64,000 bases of DNA from Triatoma infestans (lineage: Eukaryota; Arthropoda; Insecta; Hemiptera; Reduviidae): positions 1-64,000 of the forward strand of contig JAAEAF010002602.1 of NCBI GenBank assembly GCA_011037195.1, read 5' to 3'. Numbering within the stretch: position 1 is the stretch's first letter; each line of letters begins with the position of its first letter. This document shows, piece by piece, positions 1-13,000 of this stretch. The position numbers and the translations under genes are program-made. A model generated the notes under the pieces. That model saw only the letters and a program-made list of their open reading frames with translations. It was not told the DNA's origin and did not search any database.

Positions 1-640
1 TCTTCAAGGTACTTCCGGGCATTTAGCGTCCCATTTTCCGCGATATGTAAGTCTGTACGTCTGTCAAAAGTTATGCCTCCCCAAATGCCACCGCCTCCAC
101 CAAAAGCCACTCTTGGAGAAATGTTAGCCTCTGCATATCTCTCACCTTGACACCTCCAAACTCTCATCCTTCCATTTGGAGAATGTAGGGTGCATTCTCG
201 ACTCATCTGTGAATAAAACACGTCTCTAATCCTCTTTTGTCCAATTGACATGTTCTCGTGAATATTGTAGTCTGGCGACTCTATGTGCTCTGGTGAGAAG
301 AGGGCCAGTAGCGGGTATTCTGAAAAGCCAAGTTTGCTTTATTTAACCTTCTTCTGACTGTCCTACTTGAAATATGGACATTACGGACATCACCGATCAA
401 GTGACATAATTGATTGTTAGTGTCGAACCTGTTCCTTAACACATTCAGATGAATAAATCTCTCATCTGTCCGAGTTGTACATCTGGGACGGCCCAAGACA
501 GGTCTTCGGGAGTATCTCCCAGTATCTCTGTAGCGCATTAACATTCTTGAAACAGTGAACTGGTTCATTCCTAGACTCTGAGCAATAATTGACTGCTGAA
601 CCCCTTCTTCATGCAATGTTACCACAGTACTGCAATTTTT
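1..640 (-). pseudogene. Tc1/mariner transposase relic, runs off left edge
   Basis: A minus-strand reading frame at 625-281 encodes a Tc1-type helix-turn-helix half (IIAQSLGMNQFTVSRMLMRY, then GRPRCTTRTDERF). In shifted frames downstream lie the DDE domain pieces [15 protein letters not shown] and [10 protein letters not shown]. At least two frameshifts and one in-frame stop (after TKED) separate them, so the gene is dead. The terminal inverted repeats are not identified. Confidence 0.85.
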
Positions 641-660
641 TCCGAATAATTACTAAGAAG

Positions 661-2460
661 AGGCAAGTTAAGAACAAAAAGCAAAAATAAAAAAGAACTG
701 ATAAGAAAAAACTCAACAAAAATGTGTAGAAGAGAGAAATTACCACAAACAGTGAAAGTGATGAACTGGGATTATTATTCGTGTTTTCAAGAGTTCAGAG
801 AATTAGTCTTTTAAAAACATAAACAAATGGTTAATTCTCGTATTTCTCTTGGATCAGAGTCCACTCATAACGAATCCACACACAAAAAAAAGTGTAGTAA
901 TAGATTGTAACTTCAAATTTCAACATTTTGAAATTTTATGCAATACTTTTGTCCAGCAGTTTATAATTTTAATACAATTAAATATATTTATATATATGAA
1001 CATACAATTGCCTGAAATCTGATAGATGACTCCAGGTTTTTATCAAAAGAGCCAAAAAGGAATTTTCTACAACATTAAGAATCAAGATAATATTTCAATG
1101 CGACTAGCTTTAAACTAACTTTGAACTGTTATGGTTTTAGATTTTTAATGCTCTTCCCGTACAAAAAAGGGAAACTAGATTCAAAAGACTCATGGGAGAA
1201 TCATGGGATAATGTTTAAAAATTAATATTAAACTTATAAATATATAGTGAATGTTTAAACTTATATACTTGATTTAACTATGTGTGTTGTTTATAATGTA
1301 ATACATTGACAAATGTAAAATTACATATGTAACAAATGATAAAAATAGAATACTAGAAATTTAGTTACTAATTTTCTTTACATTACTTTTGGAAATTTGT
1401 TAAACTTCTTAAAAATAAGCGAGGATAAAGTTTATAGCAGTAAAGCAATAACTAATCATAAAATAAAATCTACAGTGAAATAAAAATTTATAAAAATATA
1501 AAACAGCTTTATTAAATACTTACGTTCAAATAGCTGACTCTATATTTAAATATTAATAATGTAATAAGTTGTACTAACGATTATGAAATAAGAGCTTTGT
1601 TTAATATTCAAATTTTATTTAAAATCTAACAAACAAGGGGGAAATTCAATGTTTTGTGAATAATTTTAGGAAACCGCCAGCAAATATCGCGTTCAGCATC
1701 ACTTAATCTTTCTCTCAACGGTTCCTAATCGTTTAAGATGATACTAGTCACTTTGACTAACACGAAAAAGATGCTTCTTTGTATTGTTCACTGTCACTTT
1801 TGTTTCTCCATTATTCTGTTTCTGCTGTGTTTAATATATTTTAAGAGTGAGTGGTTTGTAACATATATAAAGCTCGATTTATGTAAAATGAATGTACAGT
1901 TACAAAACTGTGTATTTATTCAAAATAATTTCTTCCGCTGTCTACAAATCGTGACCAATGAAAAACAGATTTCAAATCCCCTAATTATAAAATTCCAATT
2001 CCCTGGTGAGAATTGTTCTAAAAAAACATTTTTTAACTTCGCAGACTGGAATCATTTCCTTCTACAAAATGATTCAATGCGCGTAAAAATGCTAGTTTGT
2101 TGATGACAAATATGAGGAATACGGAAGATGAGATAGAAATTTAAATTTTACTTAAGAGTTAGATATGAGAAACAATATTGGACCTTTTATTTTGTCTAAT
2201 ATGAAATGTTTCTGAGCGTTTATAATGAATCTGATCAAGTTTATTGCAAAAAGAAACAATAAGTATTAAACTTAAGCTTGCAACAAGAAGGAATAATGAA
2301 TAATGCCACACACTATACAGTCGCCTTAGAATTTGTAGCTTCTTCTACATCTAACATAATCTGACTCTTTTTTTTCCATGGCGCTTTCATAAGCATGCCT
2401 TCTCATTCTAAATTATATTGGATCATTTGGGATTCAATTAATCAGCTTTTTATTATTATT
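661..2460. other. AT-rich intronic DNA, no gene seen
   Basis: Presumed intron of the dynein gene (downstream of exon 25). No exon, no recognised transposon and no tRNA is visible. A 121-codon plus-strand frame at 1738-2103 has AT-driven composition and no recognisable domain. Confidence 0.5.
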
Positions 2461-2461
2461 A

Positions 2462-3010
2462 AACTGGGTGCCTATCGGCCTAGGACCTAAGCCTATGTGG
2501 CTTTTATCCCCTAAGTCATCCAAGGGGGATTAATCTCCCCAGTAGTCTACCGGTTTGTCTAAAATATCATTCAACCTCCCAAATACACAAAAGCTGGTAC
2601 CAGCGAAACGGGGACACTGACATAAATAGTGATACACCATTTCACTAACTCCATCATACAGTTCTGACATATGGGAATAGACGTCCCCTCTATATTATGC
2701 AAGTAACTAGCCACCCATGTGTGTCCAGTCCCTACACCCATCAAGGTCCTCAGTCCTGTCCTACTAAGGGACAGGAGGTCTGAAACCCTATGCTTTGATA
2801 AATGTTTTAGCCCTGCGTGACCTCCCAACATTTCTCCAAAACTCTCATCTCCCAAAGTCTAATCTGACTATCACAGAACCTCTTATTGACGCCAACGGCT
2901 GGCTCGGGACCACAAAAATGTAAGGAGGAACCCTCCCTAGCCAGCCGATTCGCCCTCTTATTGCCTTCTAATCCCATATGTCCGGGTACCCAGCAGAGCA
3001 GCACTTTGCC
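2462..3010 (-). mobile_element. 5'-truncated non-LTR retrotransposon with RNase H, family RH-LINE copy 1
   Basis: The minus strand encodes the end of an RNase H domain (WVPGHMGLEGNKRANRLARE) and the cysteine-rich tail (TGHTWVASYLHN, CQNC). It is followed by a 3' tail of repeated TAA units, seen as ttattattatta on the plus strand at its left end. Frameshifts break it. Close relatives lie at 4,174-4,880 and 24,735-25,484. Confidence 0.8.
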
Positions 3011-4173
3011 CCTTCAAGCTAAGATAATAAGCCTTCTCCTACATTCTCTCATCAATTTTTAACTTACTGGCAGCATTTTTTAACTGATGCGAATTCTCTG
3101 GACCATCAAAAAGAACTTTCTACCAGCTGATAAAAACAAGAAATAGATCATGAATTTATTAACTTTTTTTAAAAACAAAGGCAAGAAATGAAAACTGAAA
3201 CAGAACTGATAGCTTTTTTTACATTAAAGAAAAAGTTAAGCTAAGATATTAGTTAAGATCGCGTCTCAAATAGATAGAAATGATGCAGTTTTTACAATAC
3301 AGTAATTATTAAGGGATTCACCTGACAAAACAAACTCATTGTTCCTTTAGGAACATTAGACGGATTCTATTATATTTCTTTAGCCCCGAAAAATTTTGAA
3401 ACTCCATTTTTAGAAATTAATGGAAAGAAATTTAGTTACCCCTTGTACTACTGTTTCTTTTTGTTCAAATTTGCGGATTATTTTTTTAAAATTACCAATA
3501 TATATATTATTATTACTATTGTAGTGAACATTAAGAATATCAACTGAAATCTAGGAAAAGAAGATTAGTAGCATGCATATTTTTGCTGAATTATCATCTA
3601 TTTATTACTTTTACGTGAGTGGACAAACATATCAACCAATACTAAATAAAAATGCAACTATCAACTTTACAATTATTTAATTCTAACTAAGGGGTAGCTA
3701 TAATTATTGAATATTTAAAAAACATTCTATCGTGATACAATTATGCAAAATTAATTTAATATAGACTTAAAATATATATATATATACAATATTTTACTTA
3801 CAGTAAATTGCGGAGGTAGAGAAACAATGCTCTGAAATACATGCAAATAATAATGGCGAGGCAAATTTACAGCTTTAATGATTATATACAAGTAAATATG
3901 TAAATATGTATTTACAACTTTCAACAATACTTAAAATAAGTTGGAACTTCATAAGTGCACAGTATTTACAGTGAAGTAGGAAGATGATTAAATAGATTCA
4001 AGCATTTATACAGTTCTTTTATAAATTAAAGGATAATTATGATAATGTACAGCCAATGCAAGTACACAATTATGTAATAATATATAACAAATATTTTTCT
4101 TTTAGCCCCCCCACACTTGGATTTCTGGCATGATCTACCACAGGTTATACCAAAACACCCAGCGATTCGGAAA
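3011..4173. other. AT-rich intronic DNA, no feature recognised
   Basis: Presumed dynein intron. It contains short AT dinucleotide runs (for example near 3,770-3,787) but no coding or repeat signature I can name. Confidence 0.4.
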
Positions 4174-4880
4174 AATTATTACTTCTATTGGTGGGTGTCC
4201 GAAAGCGCGCGAACTAAGCAAATATGGCTCTTATCCCCCCACAAAAATCTAAGAGGCTTCCTCCAGCAATCTGTCAGTCTGACTGCAATATCTTGAGATA
4301 TCATTCCCTTGAGAATATGCGGAACCTAATGCTGGCGAAACATAAACACTGATATCAGAGACATTTTCCGTGGAAGCCTGCTTCATTTTGCGGTCATCGA
4401 CCGGTTTCGGGCGTTGGCCCGATCTTCAGGATGCGCTTTTTCAGACAGTGTGCTAACACAGACTCGTAAAGCAGACTTAGGTTTCACCCTAACTGAGGTG
4501 TATGGGTTTAAAATCCTGAAGAATATTTTAAACCTACACCTCAGTTGTGTGACATATTCTCCTGTACGAATCTTCTGTGTTGAGCACACTGTCTAAAAGC
4601 GCATCTGAAGATGGCTAACGCCCGAAACCGGTCGATGACCACAAAATGAAGGCAGGCTGTCCACGGACATGTCTCTGATGCTTTCCAGCTCTGCGGAACC
4701 AACCACCACAACAAATAAACACTGATAAATCGTTTCCCTGACTCCATCGTCACAATTTTGACACAAAGGATTAGATGACCTGCCTATTTTGTGTAAATGA
4801 CTGGCTACCCAAGTGTGTCCAGTAAAGGCTAGCTGGAAAAAGTTACGAAAAGTCTGACTTTTTTCTACATGCCTATTTGG
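4174..4880 (-). mobile_element. RH-LINE copy 2, split by a foldback element
   Basis: Minus-strand relic of the same family as 2,462-3,010. Shared blocks include the CCTGACTCCATC and ACCCAAGTGTGTCCAGT segments, and a TTATTA-type tail end near 4,174-4,190. The foldback element at 4,355-4,714 is inserted in it with a 13-bp target duplication, so the LINE copy is older. Confidence 0.72.
4355..4714. repeat. Foldback element FB1, copy a (360 bp)
   Basis: Long inverted arms (cattttgcggtcatcgaccg at the left, cggtcgatgaccacaaaatg at the right) surround a centre with its own hairpin. It is flanked by a perfect 13-bp duplication ataaacactgata (4342-4354 and 4715-4727). Each arm carries a hammerhead-ribozyme-like core, on the plus strand at 4,600-4,640 and on the minus strand at 4,393-4,437. 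The right end has about 30 extra bases (aaccaaccaccacaacaa) absent from the left end. Confidence 0.85.
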
Positions 4881-6893
4881 AGGATTAGTGAAGGAGGAGG
4901 ACTTGTAAGATTATCACTCTCTCTTCACTTCGATTTTATTCAACCGTAAACTATTTAAGGAACTAGTTTTATTAGGAACCTAGTGCGCATATCAATTAAG
5001 AGTTCCATAAAAAACTTCACATACTCGCTACAGTAAGTAAAATTTGTTTTGAAGAATTTCAATTTCTTAAAACTACTTTCTTGGTTTTCTCTAGCGAATT
5101 TTGACTATTCTTGCAAGCTAGAATCAATGGATCTTTTAAGATAGTAAGATCAATTATAATCTAATTAATTAAAACTTTTTAAATGTTAAATTTTAAATTG
5201 ATATTCTCCTTCATCAGGCACTGTAGTCATTAAGTTCCTGGTCTTCTTAATATTTAATTTTCCTTTCTTACAATTCTTTGCCTACTATTTTATTCGTATT
5301 AAATTATTATCAGCATCGTAAGTTTTTAATTATTGTAAATTAATATGTCTTTTTCATATGTAGAAAACATGTAAATGATATTAAGTATTATTACTGCTTA
5401 TAGCAGACTGTCACTAACATCAGGGACTAATATTAGTTAATATTATGCAAGGGTCAGGATTTACTGATAAGTAACCAATCTCAGTGACTAAAGCGGATTA
5501 GATAAGAAATGGATATTGAGAGGAAAGTAATATTAAAAGAATTAACAAAACTGGGAAGATAAAATGGAAAAGAACTTGCCTTCGTGATTCTTGATTTTCG
5601 TTTGAAGATTAACCGATTCTGGCAGAAATAAAGAGTTTAAAGAAATTCAAATCCATATTTAATGAAATGAAAACAAAAAATGAGGTTTTTAAGGAGTTGT
5701 AGATAAGGATTGTTCGAGATTTTTTTTTTCACATCCAGAGGGGAGAAACGAAGATACTGAAGTCAAGAGAAAAGTAATATTTAGAGTAAAAATAGAACTG
5801 TAAGATATCATGGTAAAGAGCTTTATTGGATGATTCCAAGAACATGAAAAATTAGATTATTTCCTATTCTTCTACTAATTCTATGTTAACGACTGTTTTT
5901 TCATAATAAAACTGAGTGATAATTATTAATTTAAATGAATATATACAATGATACAATGCAATGAAATGTACAATGAAAGTTTTATTTACAATTTATTATA
6001 GATTATTTTTACGATAATATTAATAAATTTTAGTTTTAACGGGTTCTAATTATCTGTTTATTATTTTATATTTATATTTCAAAATGTTAATATATGCAGA
6101 GAGTCACACAATAGGAATGTGAAAATCCCCTTAACTAGAAGACAAAAAGTAATTTTCAATTTTTATTTTTTTGTTATAACCCCCCTAATTTTGTTGTGAA
6201 ATTTTCATATGTCATCAAAAAAATTTTAAACGCTCTTAAATGGCGGATCCCAAAAGTAATTTTCTTATTTCAAATGGAACATAGTGGTTTTTTTTGTTGC
6301 AAATTTTGAATATTAGATGTTTATTCATGAAAAATGATGCCAAATCCGGATATGATTGGATTAATATTATACATGGTATATTCAACTGGTAATTTCTAAA
6401 GATCTGCTATTTCAGAGCACTTGGAAAAATTTGGTGACATATTTGAAAATTTCAGATAAAATTAGGAAGGCACAAAAAATATTATGGAGAATTACTTTCT
6501 GCCATCAAGTTAATGGGGGGGGTGTCGCATACCCGTTGCGACATAATAAATTAAATTTATTTTTTTCAAACCCATAGTGTATAATTTAGTTTCCTAAATA
6601 TCAAACTCAAACAAATTATAATCGATACTTCAATATCATTATTTATAAAACAAAGTGATAAAAAAATCAATTATTTATTAAATTATATTTATAAAATAAT
6701 TCTCTTAAAAAAAATTCTGTAATTCATTTTGTTAAATAAAGACAATTTAGCATTCTATACAAAAATAATAAAGCCGCAATTAAAAATTTATTTACTGAAG
6801 AGATGCTTAGCCAAATCAAGGCTTATTATTAAAGTCATTGAAAAAATAAATAAATAAATTTGTAATGAAAGAGCAATAATAATAAAAACTTAC
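4881..6893. other. AT-rich intronic DNA, no gene seen
   Basis: Intron downstream of dynein exon 25. Homopolymer runs occur, with a G-run at about 6,516-6,523. No exon or classified repeat was recognised. Confidence 0.4.
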
Positions 6894-7042
6894 TTTGGCA
6901 GATTTTATTAATTGATGCCAATGTCTTTCCCGAATTGCTGGATTTTGTAGTTCACCTACCGCTCTCAATGATGTCAACATATTTTTGACTGTAGCTTCAA
7001 GTGTTAAATAAGTATCCCAACCTTTCATTTCTTTATCTAATG
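6894..7042 (-). CDS. Dynein heavy chain exon 25 (aa 1324-1373), last exon in the window
   Basis: Acceptor caacag, donor gtaagt, ends in phase 0. Encodes SLRAVGELQNPAIRERHWHQ, a near-invariant linker motif of axonemal dyneins. The next exon should begin with a VSF-like sequence. I do not see it in the remaining 6.9 kb, so the following intron probably runs past the left edge. Confidence 0.97.
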
Positions 7043-10000
7043 CTGTTGTAAAAATAAATAACAAGAAATTAAATGACCTTTCTTATTTAAAATAATTTAG
7101 ATTTTAGATTTTGTAGTCTATTTGCCTATATATTTTTAGCAACATTTTCTAATGGCTAAGGGTGACGAGAATGATATTTTTATTTATTTAAGGTGGATTA
7201 GTGATACCAACTCCTTTTTTTTTTTTTTTTTTTTTTTTACGAATTTACAGAACCGAAAGTTTCGACCGAATGAGATCATCTTCAGCTAGTATTTTAACAT
7301 TTAGCTCACTTCAACAGTTGTTGAAATAAATAATATTCATTGTTTGGCGAAAAGGTCTATAAATTATTTAACTTATATAAAAAAAAAAAAAATCTGGTGT
7401 GAAACACTCACACAACTTTCTCTTACTCCAGTTTTCAAAATTGAAATTGATAAATTTTATAGTTAATGTACCAAATTTAATGAAATTCGTCGAAGTTCGT
7501 CGAAGACTAAAAAACTGTTCGTTAAAAGCGCACTTCCGGTTTACTAATTTTCTTGAAACTTAAAATTTTGACCATCTATTTATTTCTAATTAATTTTTTT
7601 TGGATGGTAAAAATTGTATAATCAACTATGATAGCACTTTAATAGAAAAACATAACCCCACCCTTCCCCTAAAAGTGCCCTTAAATGAATTTTCCCAGGG
7701 AATTGTTTTTAATAAAAATTGTACATCTTTGTATGTGTAGTTTATATAAGAAGTTTCAAGAAAATCGTCAGTGCCATTGTTGTGAAAATCGCCAAAATGT
7801 GAAAAAAAATCATTTACTAGAGTGGTGAAGTAAACGCACTTACGTTCATCCGATTTTTGTCAAACTCGGAATTTCAACCACATATTTAATTCTAATTAAT
7901 ATTATTTAGATGATAGAATTGTATAATAAACTGAAATAGCACTTTAGAGGAAAACCAAACCCCACCCCTCTCCTAAAACTGCCCCTAAAAGGAATTTTCC
8001 CAGAGTTATGTTTCAAATAAAAGTTGTAGCTCTTTGTATGTCTAGTTCATATACCAAGTTTAAAGAAAATTGTCGGGGCCATTTTTGAGAAAAACGCAAA
8101 AAAGTAAAAAAAAAAACAGCAAGTAAATTGGTACTTCCGGTTGAGGAATTTTGACAGATGACCCACTATCGGATCTCATGGTGATACCTAAACGGAATAT
8201 CAAGTTAGAACTTTCTACGATTTTTCGTGTTTGAGTTATGCTGTTCACATAGACACACACGCGCGCACACACACTACACACACACACACACACACACACA
8301 GACCGTTTGCTAAAAACCACTTTTTTGGACTTAGGGGACCTCAAAACGGATATTTCTGGTGAAAACTCGATATCGAAAATTTGATACGATTACAATACTT
8401 CCTGTTAGTAGGAGTAACAGAGAAAGTAAAAATGTTTAAAAGCATGAGGAAATTTATAAAACAATTAATTCACAAGCTTAATACAATTTTCGGCATAAAA
8501 AACAATTTATAACTGAAAAAGATATTACACATTTTTTCACAATTGGTTATATTGTTGAAATTTGTGAGGTTCGGCTAGAAGTTAAAAAAAATTAAACAAA
8601 AAAAAAAGATGGATTCTTGCCAACGTTTCGATAATTTATTATCTTTTTCAAGGGATACAAAATATTGTTTATATTACAATCATTGTAACCCACCCCCATA
8701 TGGCGTAACAGGCCATGAAGGACCAAAAGCTTGCCAGACTTCGATTTTAATAGGGCGGCGTGTGGTAAGCACGCCGCAGTTCCCACGCCGTTAGTTCCGG
8801 CCTTCGCTACACAGAGCGCTACTTAGCTTCCCACTTTTCATCAGACTACGACTTTGCCCTCACGGGAATCAAACCCTGAATTCTCGAAAGGCGAGTGCGC
8901 TGGCCACCAGACCAACGCGTGAGGACAATCATTGTAACATATGTGTTCATGACTTTAAATATATCAAAAAACGAAAAAAGTGGGTAAATAATATAAAACA
9001 TAACAACAACAAAAATACATAACATATATAATAATAGCAAAAAAAAAAAAGTCCAGTGCTACTCTTAGATTTTTTCTTCCTAGGAGCCTCTTACAGCTCA
9101 CTGTCCGATGATGGACAGTGTTGTCTGTAGCGAGAAAACACTGTCCGGAGGCCGGCGCTGCACTGAGAAGGCTCCGGGCGCAAATGACCACAGATGTTGA
9201 CGCGCCTTAAAAAAAACTATTGTATCTAGAACAGAAAAATATATATACTCACAGAAATGTATTTTATGTAGTGTGCAAAATTTTATTTCATGTGTAGCTG
9301 TCTTGCTTGAATGACAGAAATGTGACTATAAGATTGAATATAAACAATATTTTATGGGCCTCTTGGTTTTTTTTTTTTGCCGAACCTCCCGAATTTCAAC
9401 AATATATACTCTAATGGCCGATAAACAACCAAACAATTAGTGGTGCTATAAAGCTCCTCATTCGTTTAAACAAGCTCTTCCAAATTGCCTACATAAAATT
9501 TAAAGACCGTTTCACCAAAGAATGGATTTCAAATGAAATAAATATAAATACTAAGTGAAGATGACCTCATTAAACGTTAATCTCCTGTTGTGTTCAGCGA
9601 ATGAATAAATAGAAATTATAAAACTAGAAGGGGCAGTTACTAATCCTTCTAAAATTATTTTTACCTATTTATTGATTATTATAAAATTATTACGCCTATA
9701 AAATTGGACCAATTTTGTTTTCTTCATTACGCAAATATATCAATATGGAAAACATGAAACTTGCTATTCATTTAATGCTTGGTCTCCTTGAAATAATTCT
9801 TTTACAAAATAGTAGGGAATAGAAGATGCGGCAATATACATTGGAAATTTCTCCTTTAGTATCGACTTAACGAGGAAACTGGATAAACAAAATTTATTCA
9901 TTAATTGAATTTTAAGCTGATACATGGCGAATGGATGACAGACAAGGAAATGGGAGATTCCATGATTCTATGAATAATTGATTAACTTATAAGAAATAAT

Positions 10001-13000
10001 TAACGTCAGATCATCATTAGAATTTTAAGCACCAAATTGGAGTGTGAATTTTATTTTTTATTAATGACACGAATATGGTTGTTCAGTTTCTTTGTAGGAG
10101 CCAGTTTTCGGTTTATCAGGAAAACCTATTTTGTTATGAATATTTCAGATTTGATTAGCAGCCGTTTATTGCCCCCACAAGAAATCTACCCATACTTATC
10201 TGCATTAAAGAGAACAATATTATAACTCGTCGTAGTTTTGTATTTGGGAAAAATTTTACCTCTTATATCTTTAGCAAATTTTTTGCATTCAATATCCATG
10301 TTTTCTACATCAACTTTTCTCCAAGGAGTCTTTTTCCAATCTTCTATACAAGTTCGTACGATATAAACATAATCCCATAATTGCTGTAAATATGAATATT
10401 GTATTTTATTTTTTGGGTGTGGAAATAATGTTTGAATATAAAATACTTACAGATTTCATTTAGATTGCTTGCATATTTACTGACATTACCTTTAGCATGC
10501 GCAATTCCTTGCGACATTGCTTCAAATATTTAAATTCTGGAATGTTTAATTCAAATAATGAAGCTGACTCTTGCAGATGGGCCATTTCTTCTTCATATTC
10601 AACTAACGTTCTATTTGATTCATCCAAATAATCATAAGGATCTTCACAGTCATATCTAAACAAAAAAAAACGTATTATTTATATTATGCGAATGTGAATT
10701 CTATTTTTAATGATTTGGTTTTTTTGTTTTGCTTTTTTTTTTTTAGAGAATGGTTTATTAATTGTAGATTTAGCATGTTTCAGGTGTGACTCTATCTTCC
10801 TGAAATATAAACAACTTAAAGGTATAATGGATGTGATACGGAGAGAAAGGATTTCTGTGAAATAAACTAGACTATTTGGTGAACATTGTATAATGTGAGA
10901 ACACACTGCAAGGACCTTATAAGTAGATAGAAGTTAGGTAACGACAGGTATATAAAGAGATAGACTGGCTGGATGATGAAAAGGTAGTTGATAGGTTGCT
11001 GACTGGTTGTTAACTAGCCATAAACTGTTGTAAAATTGTCTTTTTGTAGGGCTAGCTCGGCTGTACATGTATATAAAGTCTTCCACCCTTAGTCTGGCCT
11101 AGGTAGCGAGTAACTAGATTGATTCATTTTTATGTTTCTCTTCGGTTCCTATGAGTCCATTATGGATTCGGATCCCATTACTTGGGGAAGTTTAAGAAAC
11201 CAACCTGGAATATTTAATTATAAATTTTAAATTTAAATACATTTAAGCTAAATGTATCCTTCCAACTGCTAACAACGATTGAACAACGATTATACTTGCA
11301 AAAACCACTGCACTTTTAATCGACATATTGTGAAAGAGGTTCATAAAAAAAAAAAGAAGATGTTGAGTATTTCTTTTAAGAAATCTATTGCTGCTGTTTA
11401 GTTCCTTATTTCCTTAGTTTTGGAACGATTACTAACTTCAAAAACTGTGTTTGTCAATGCACATCATAACAGGATTCCTCCATTAGAGTTATTTTTACTT
11501 TCTCTTACTCCTAGTAAGAGCAAGTATTGTAATCGTGTCAATTTTCGATATCGAGTTTTCACCGGAATTATCCGTTTTTGAGGTCCCGTTGGTTTTTAGC
11601 AAATGGTCTGTGTGTGTGTCTGTGTGTATGTTGTGAACAGTATAGCTCAAAAACGAAAACCTTAGAAAGTTGAAACTTGATATTCCGTTTAGGTATCTCC
11701 ATGGGATCTGACAGTACGTTATCTGTCAAAATTCCTCAACCGGAAGTACCACTTTACCAGTTGGATTTTTTACTTTTTTGCGATTTTCTCAAAAATGGCT
11801 CTGACGATTTTCTTTAATCTTGCTCCATCAACCAAACATACAAAGAGCTACAACTTTTATTTGAAACTTTTCTCCAGGAAAATGCATTTAAGGGCACTTT
11901 CGAGGGAGGGTTGGTGTTGGGTTTCCATTTAAAGTGCTATTTCAGTTTATTAGACAATTCTGTCATCTATAATATTAATTAGAATTAAATATGTTGTTGA
12001 AATTCCGAGTTTGAAAAAATCGTATAACCGGAAGTGCGTTTACTTTACCACTTTACTAAATGATTTATTCCCTTTTTCGCAATTTTCTCAAAAATGGCTC
12101 CGACGATTTTCTTGAAACTTCTTACAAAGATCTACAACTTTTATTTAAAACATTTCTCTAGGAACATTCATTTAAGGGTACTTTTAGGGGAGGGGTGGGG
12201 TTACGTTTTTCTCTAAAGTAGTATCATTGTTGATTATACAATTCTATTATCCAAACAAAATTAATTAGAAATAAATAGATGGCCAAAATTCCGAGTTTTA
12301 AGAAATTTAGTAAACCGGAAGTGCGCTTTTATTGAACAGTTTTTTCAGTTTTCGTCGAATTTCGTTAAATTTGGTACACAAACTATAACGTTTGTCAATT
12401 ATAATTTTTGAGAACAGGAGTAAGAGAAAGTTGTGTGAGTGTTTCACACCAGATTTTTTTTATATGTCATATGTCATTTTGTTTCAGAGTAAATTTATAT
12501 TTCCACTCTTTTGTACTTTTGGTACTTTTGAGTTTAATTCCTCAACTCTAAAAAAAAAAACATGTTTCTAAAGTTAGCGGGAGGCGGTAAAAATTTTCTT
12601 CGTCAAGGGCAATGTCACCCTCATAGCCATTCATAAGAAGACGGTTGAGAATGGGTGGAAATATCACATCAGTAGTGTATACTTAAAATATACATTGCCC
12701 AAGATGATTCCGTGGAGGATTCTGTAACTGAATGAAACAAGAATGAATAGGAAAAGTCTAATATTACGCGCTAATATCAATTGGAGAGATAATAAGATCT
12801 GAGATAATGAATGAATTGGAAAGAATCCGTTGAGCTTTCAAAGCAAGACGTTTATGTTTCGACAACTAGAAATACGTCAGAAATATAACCAACAAGATTT
12901 ATTTTGTGTGATATCTCCTTAGGAAAATTCAACGAAATATTAAGATAAATATTTCTTCCAACGCATCAGATAATTAGACAAAATATTATCGATATCATTT

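Noticed and set aside
1738..2103. 121-codon plus-strand frame
   Set aside because: AT-biased, hydrophobic by composition, no recognisable domain, no splice context.
8060..8344. 94-codon minus-strand frame with a Val/Cys run
   Set aside because: Translation of the CA microsatellite in repeat family A copy 1.
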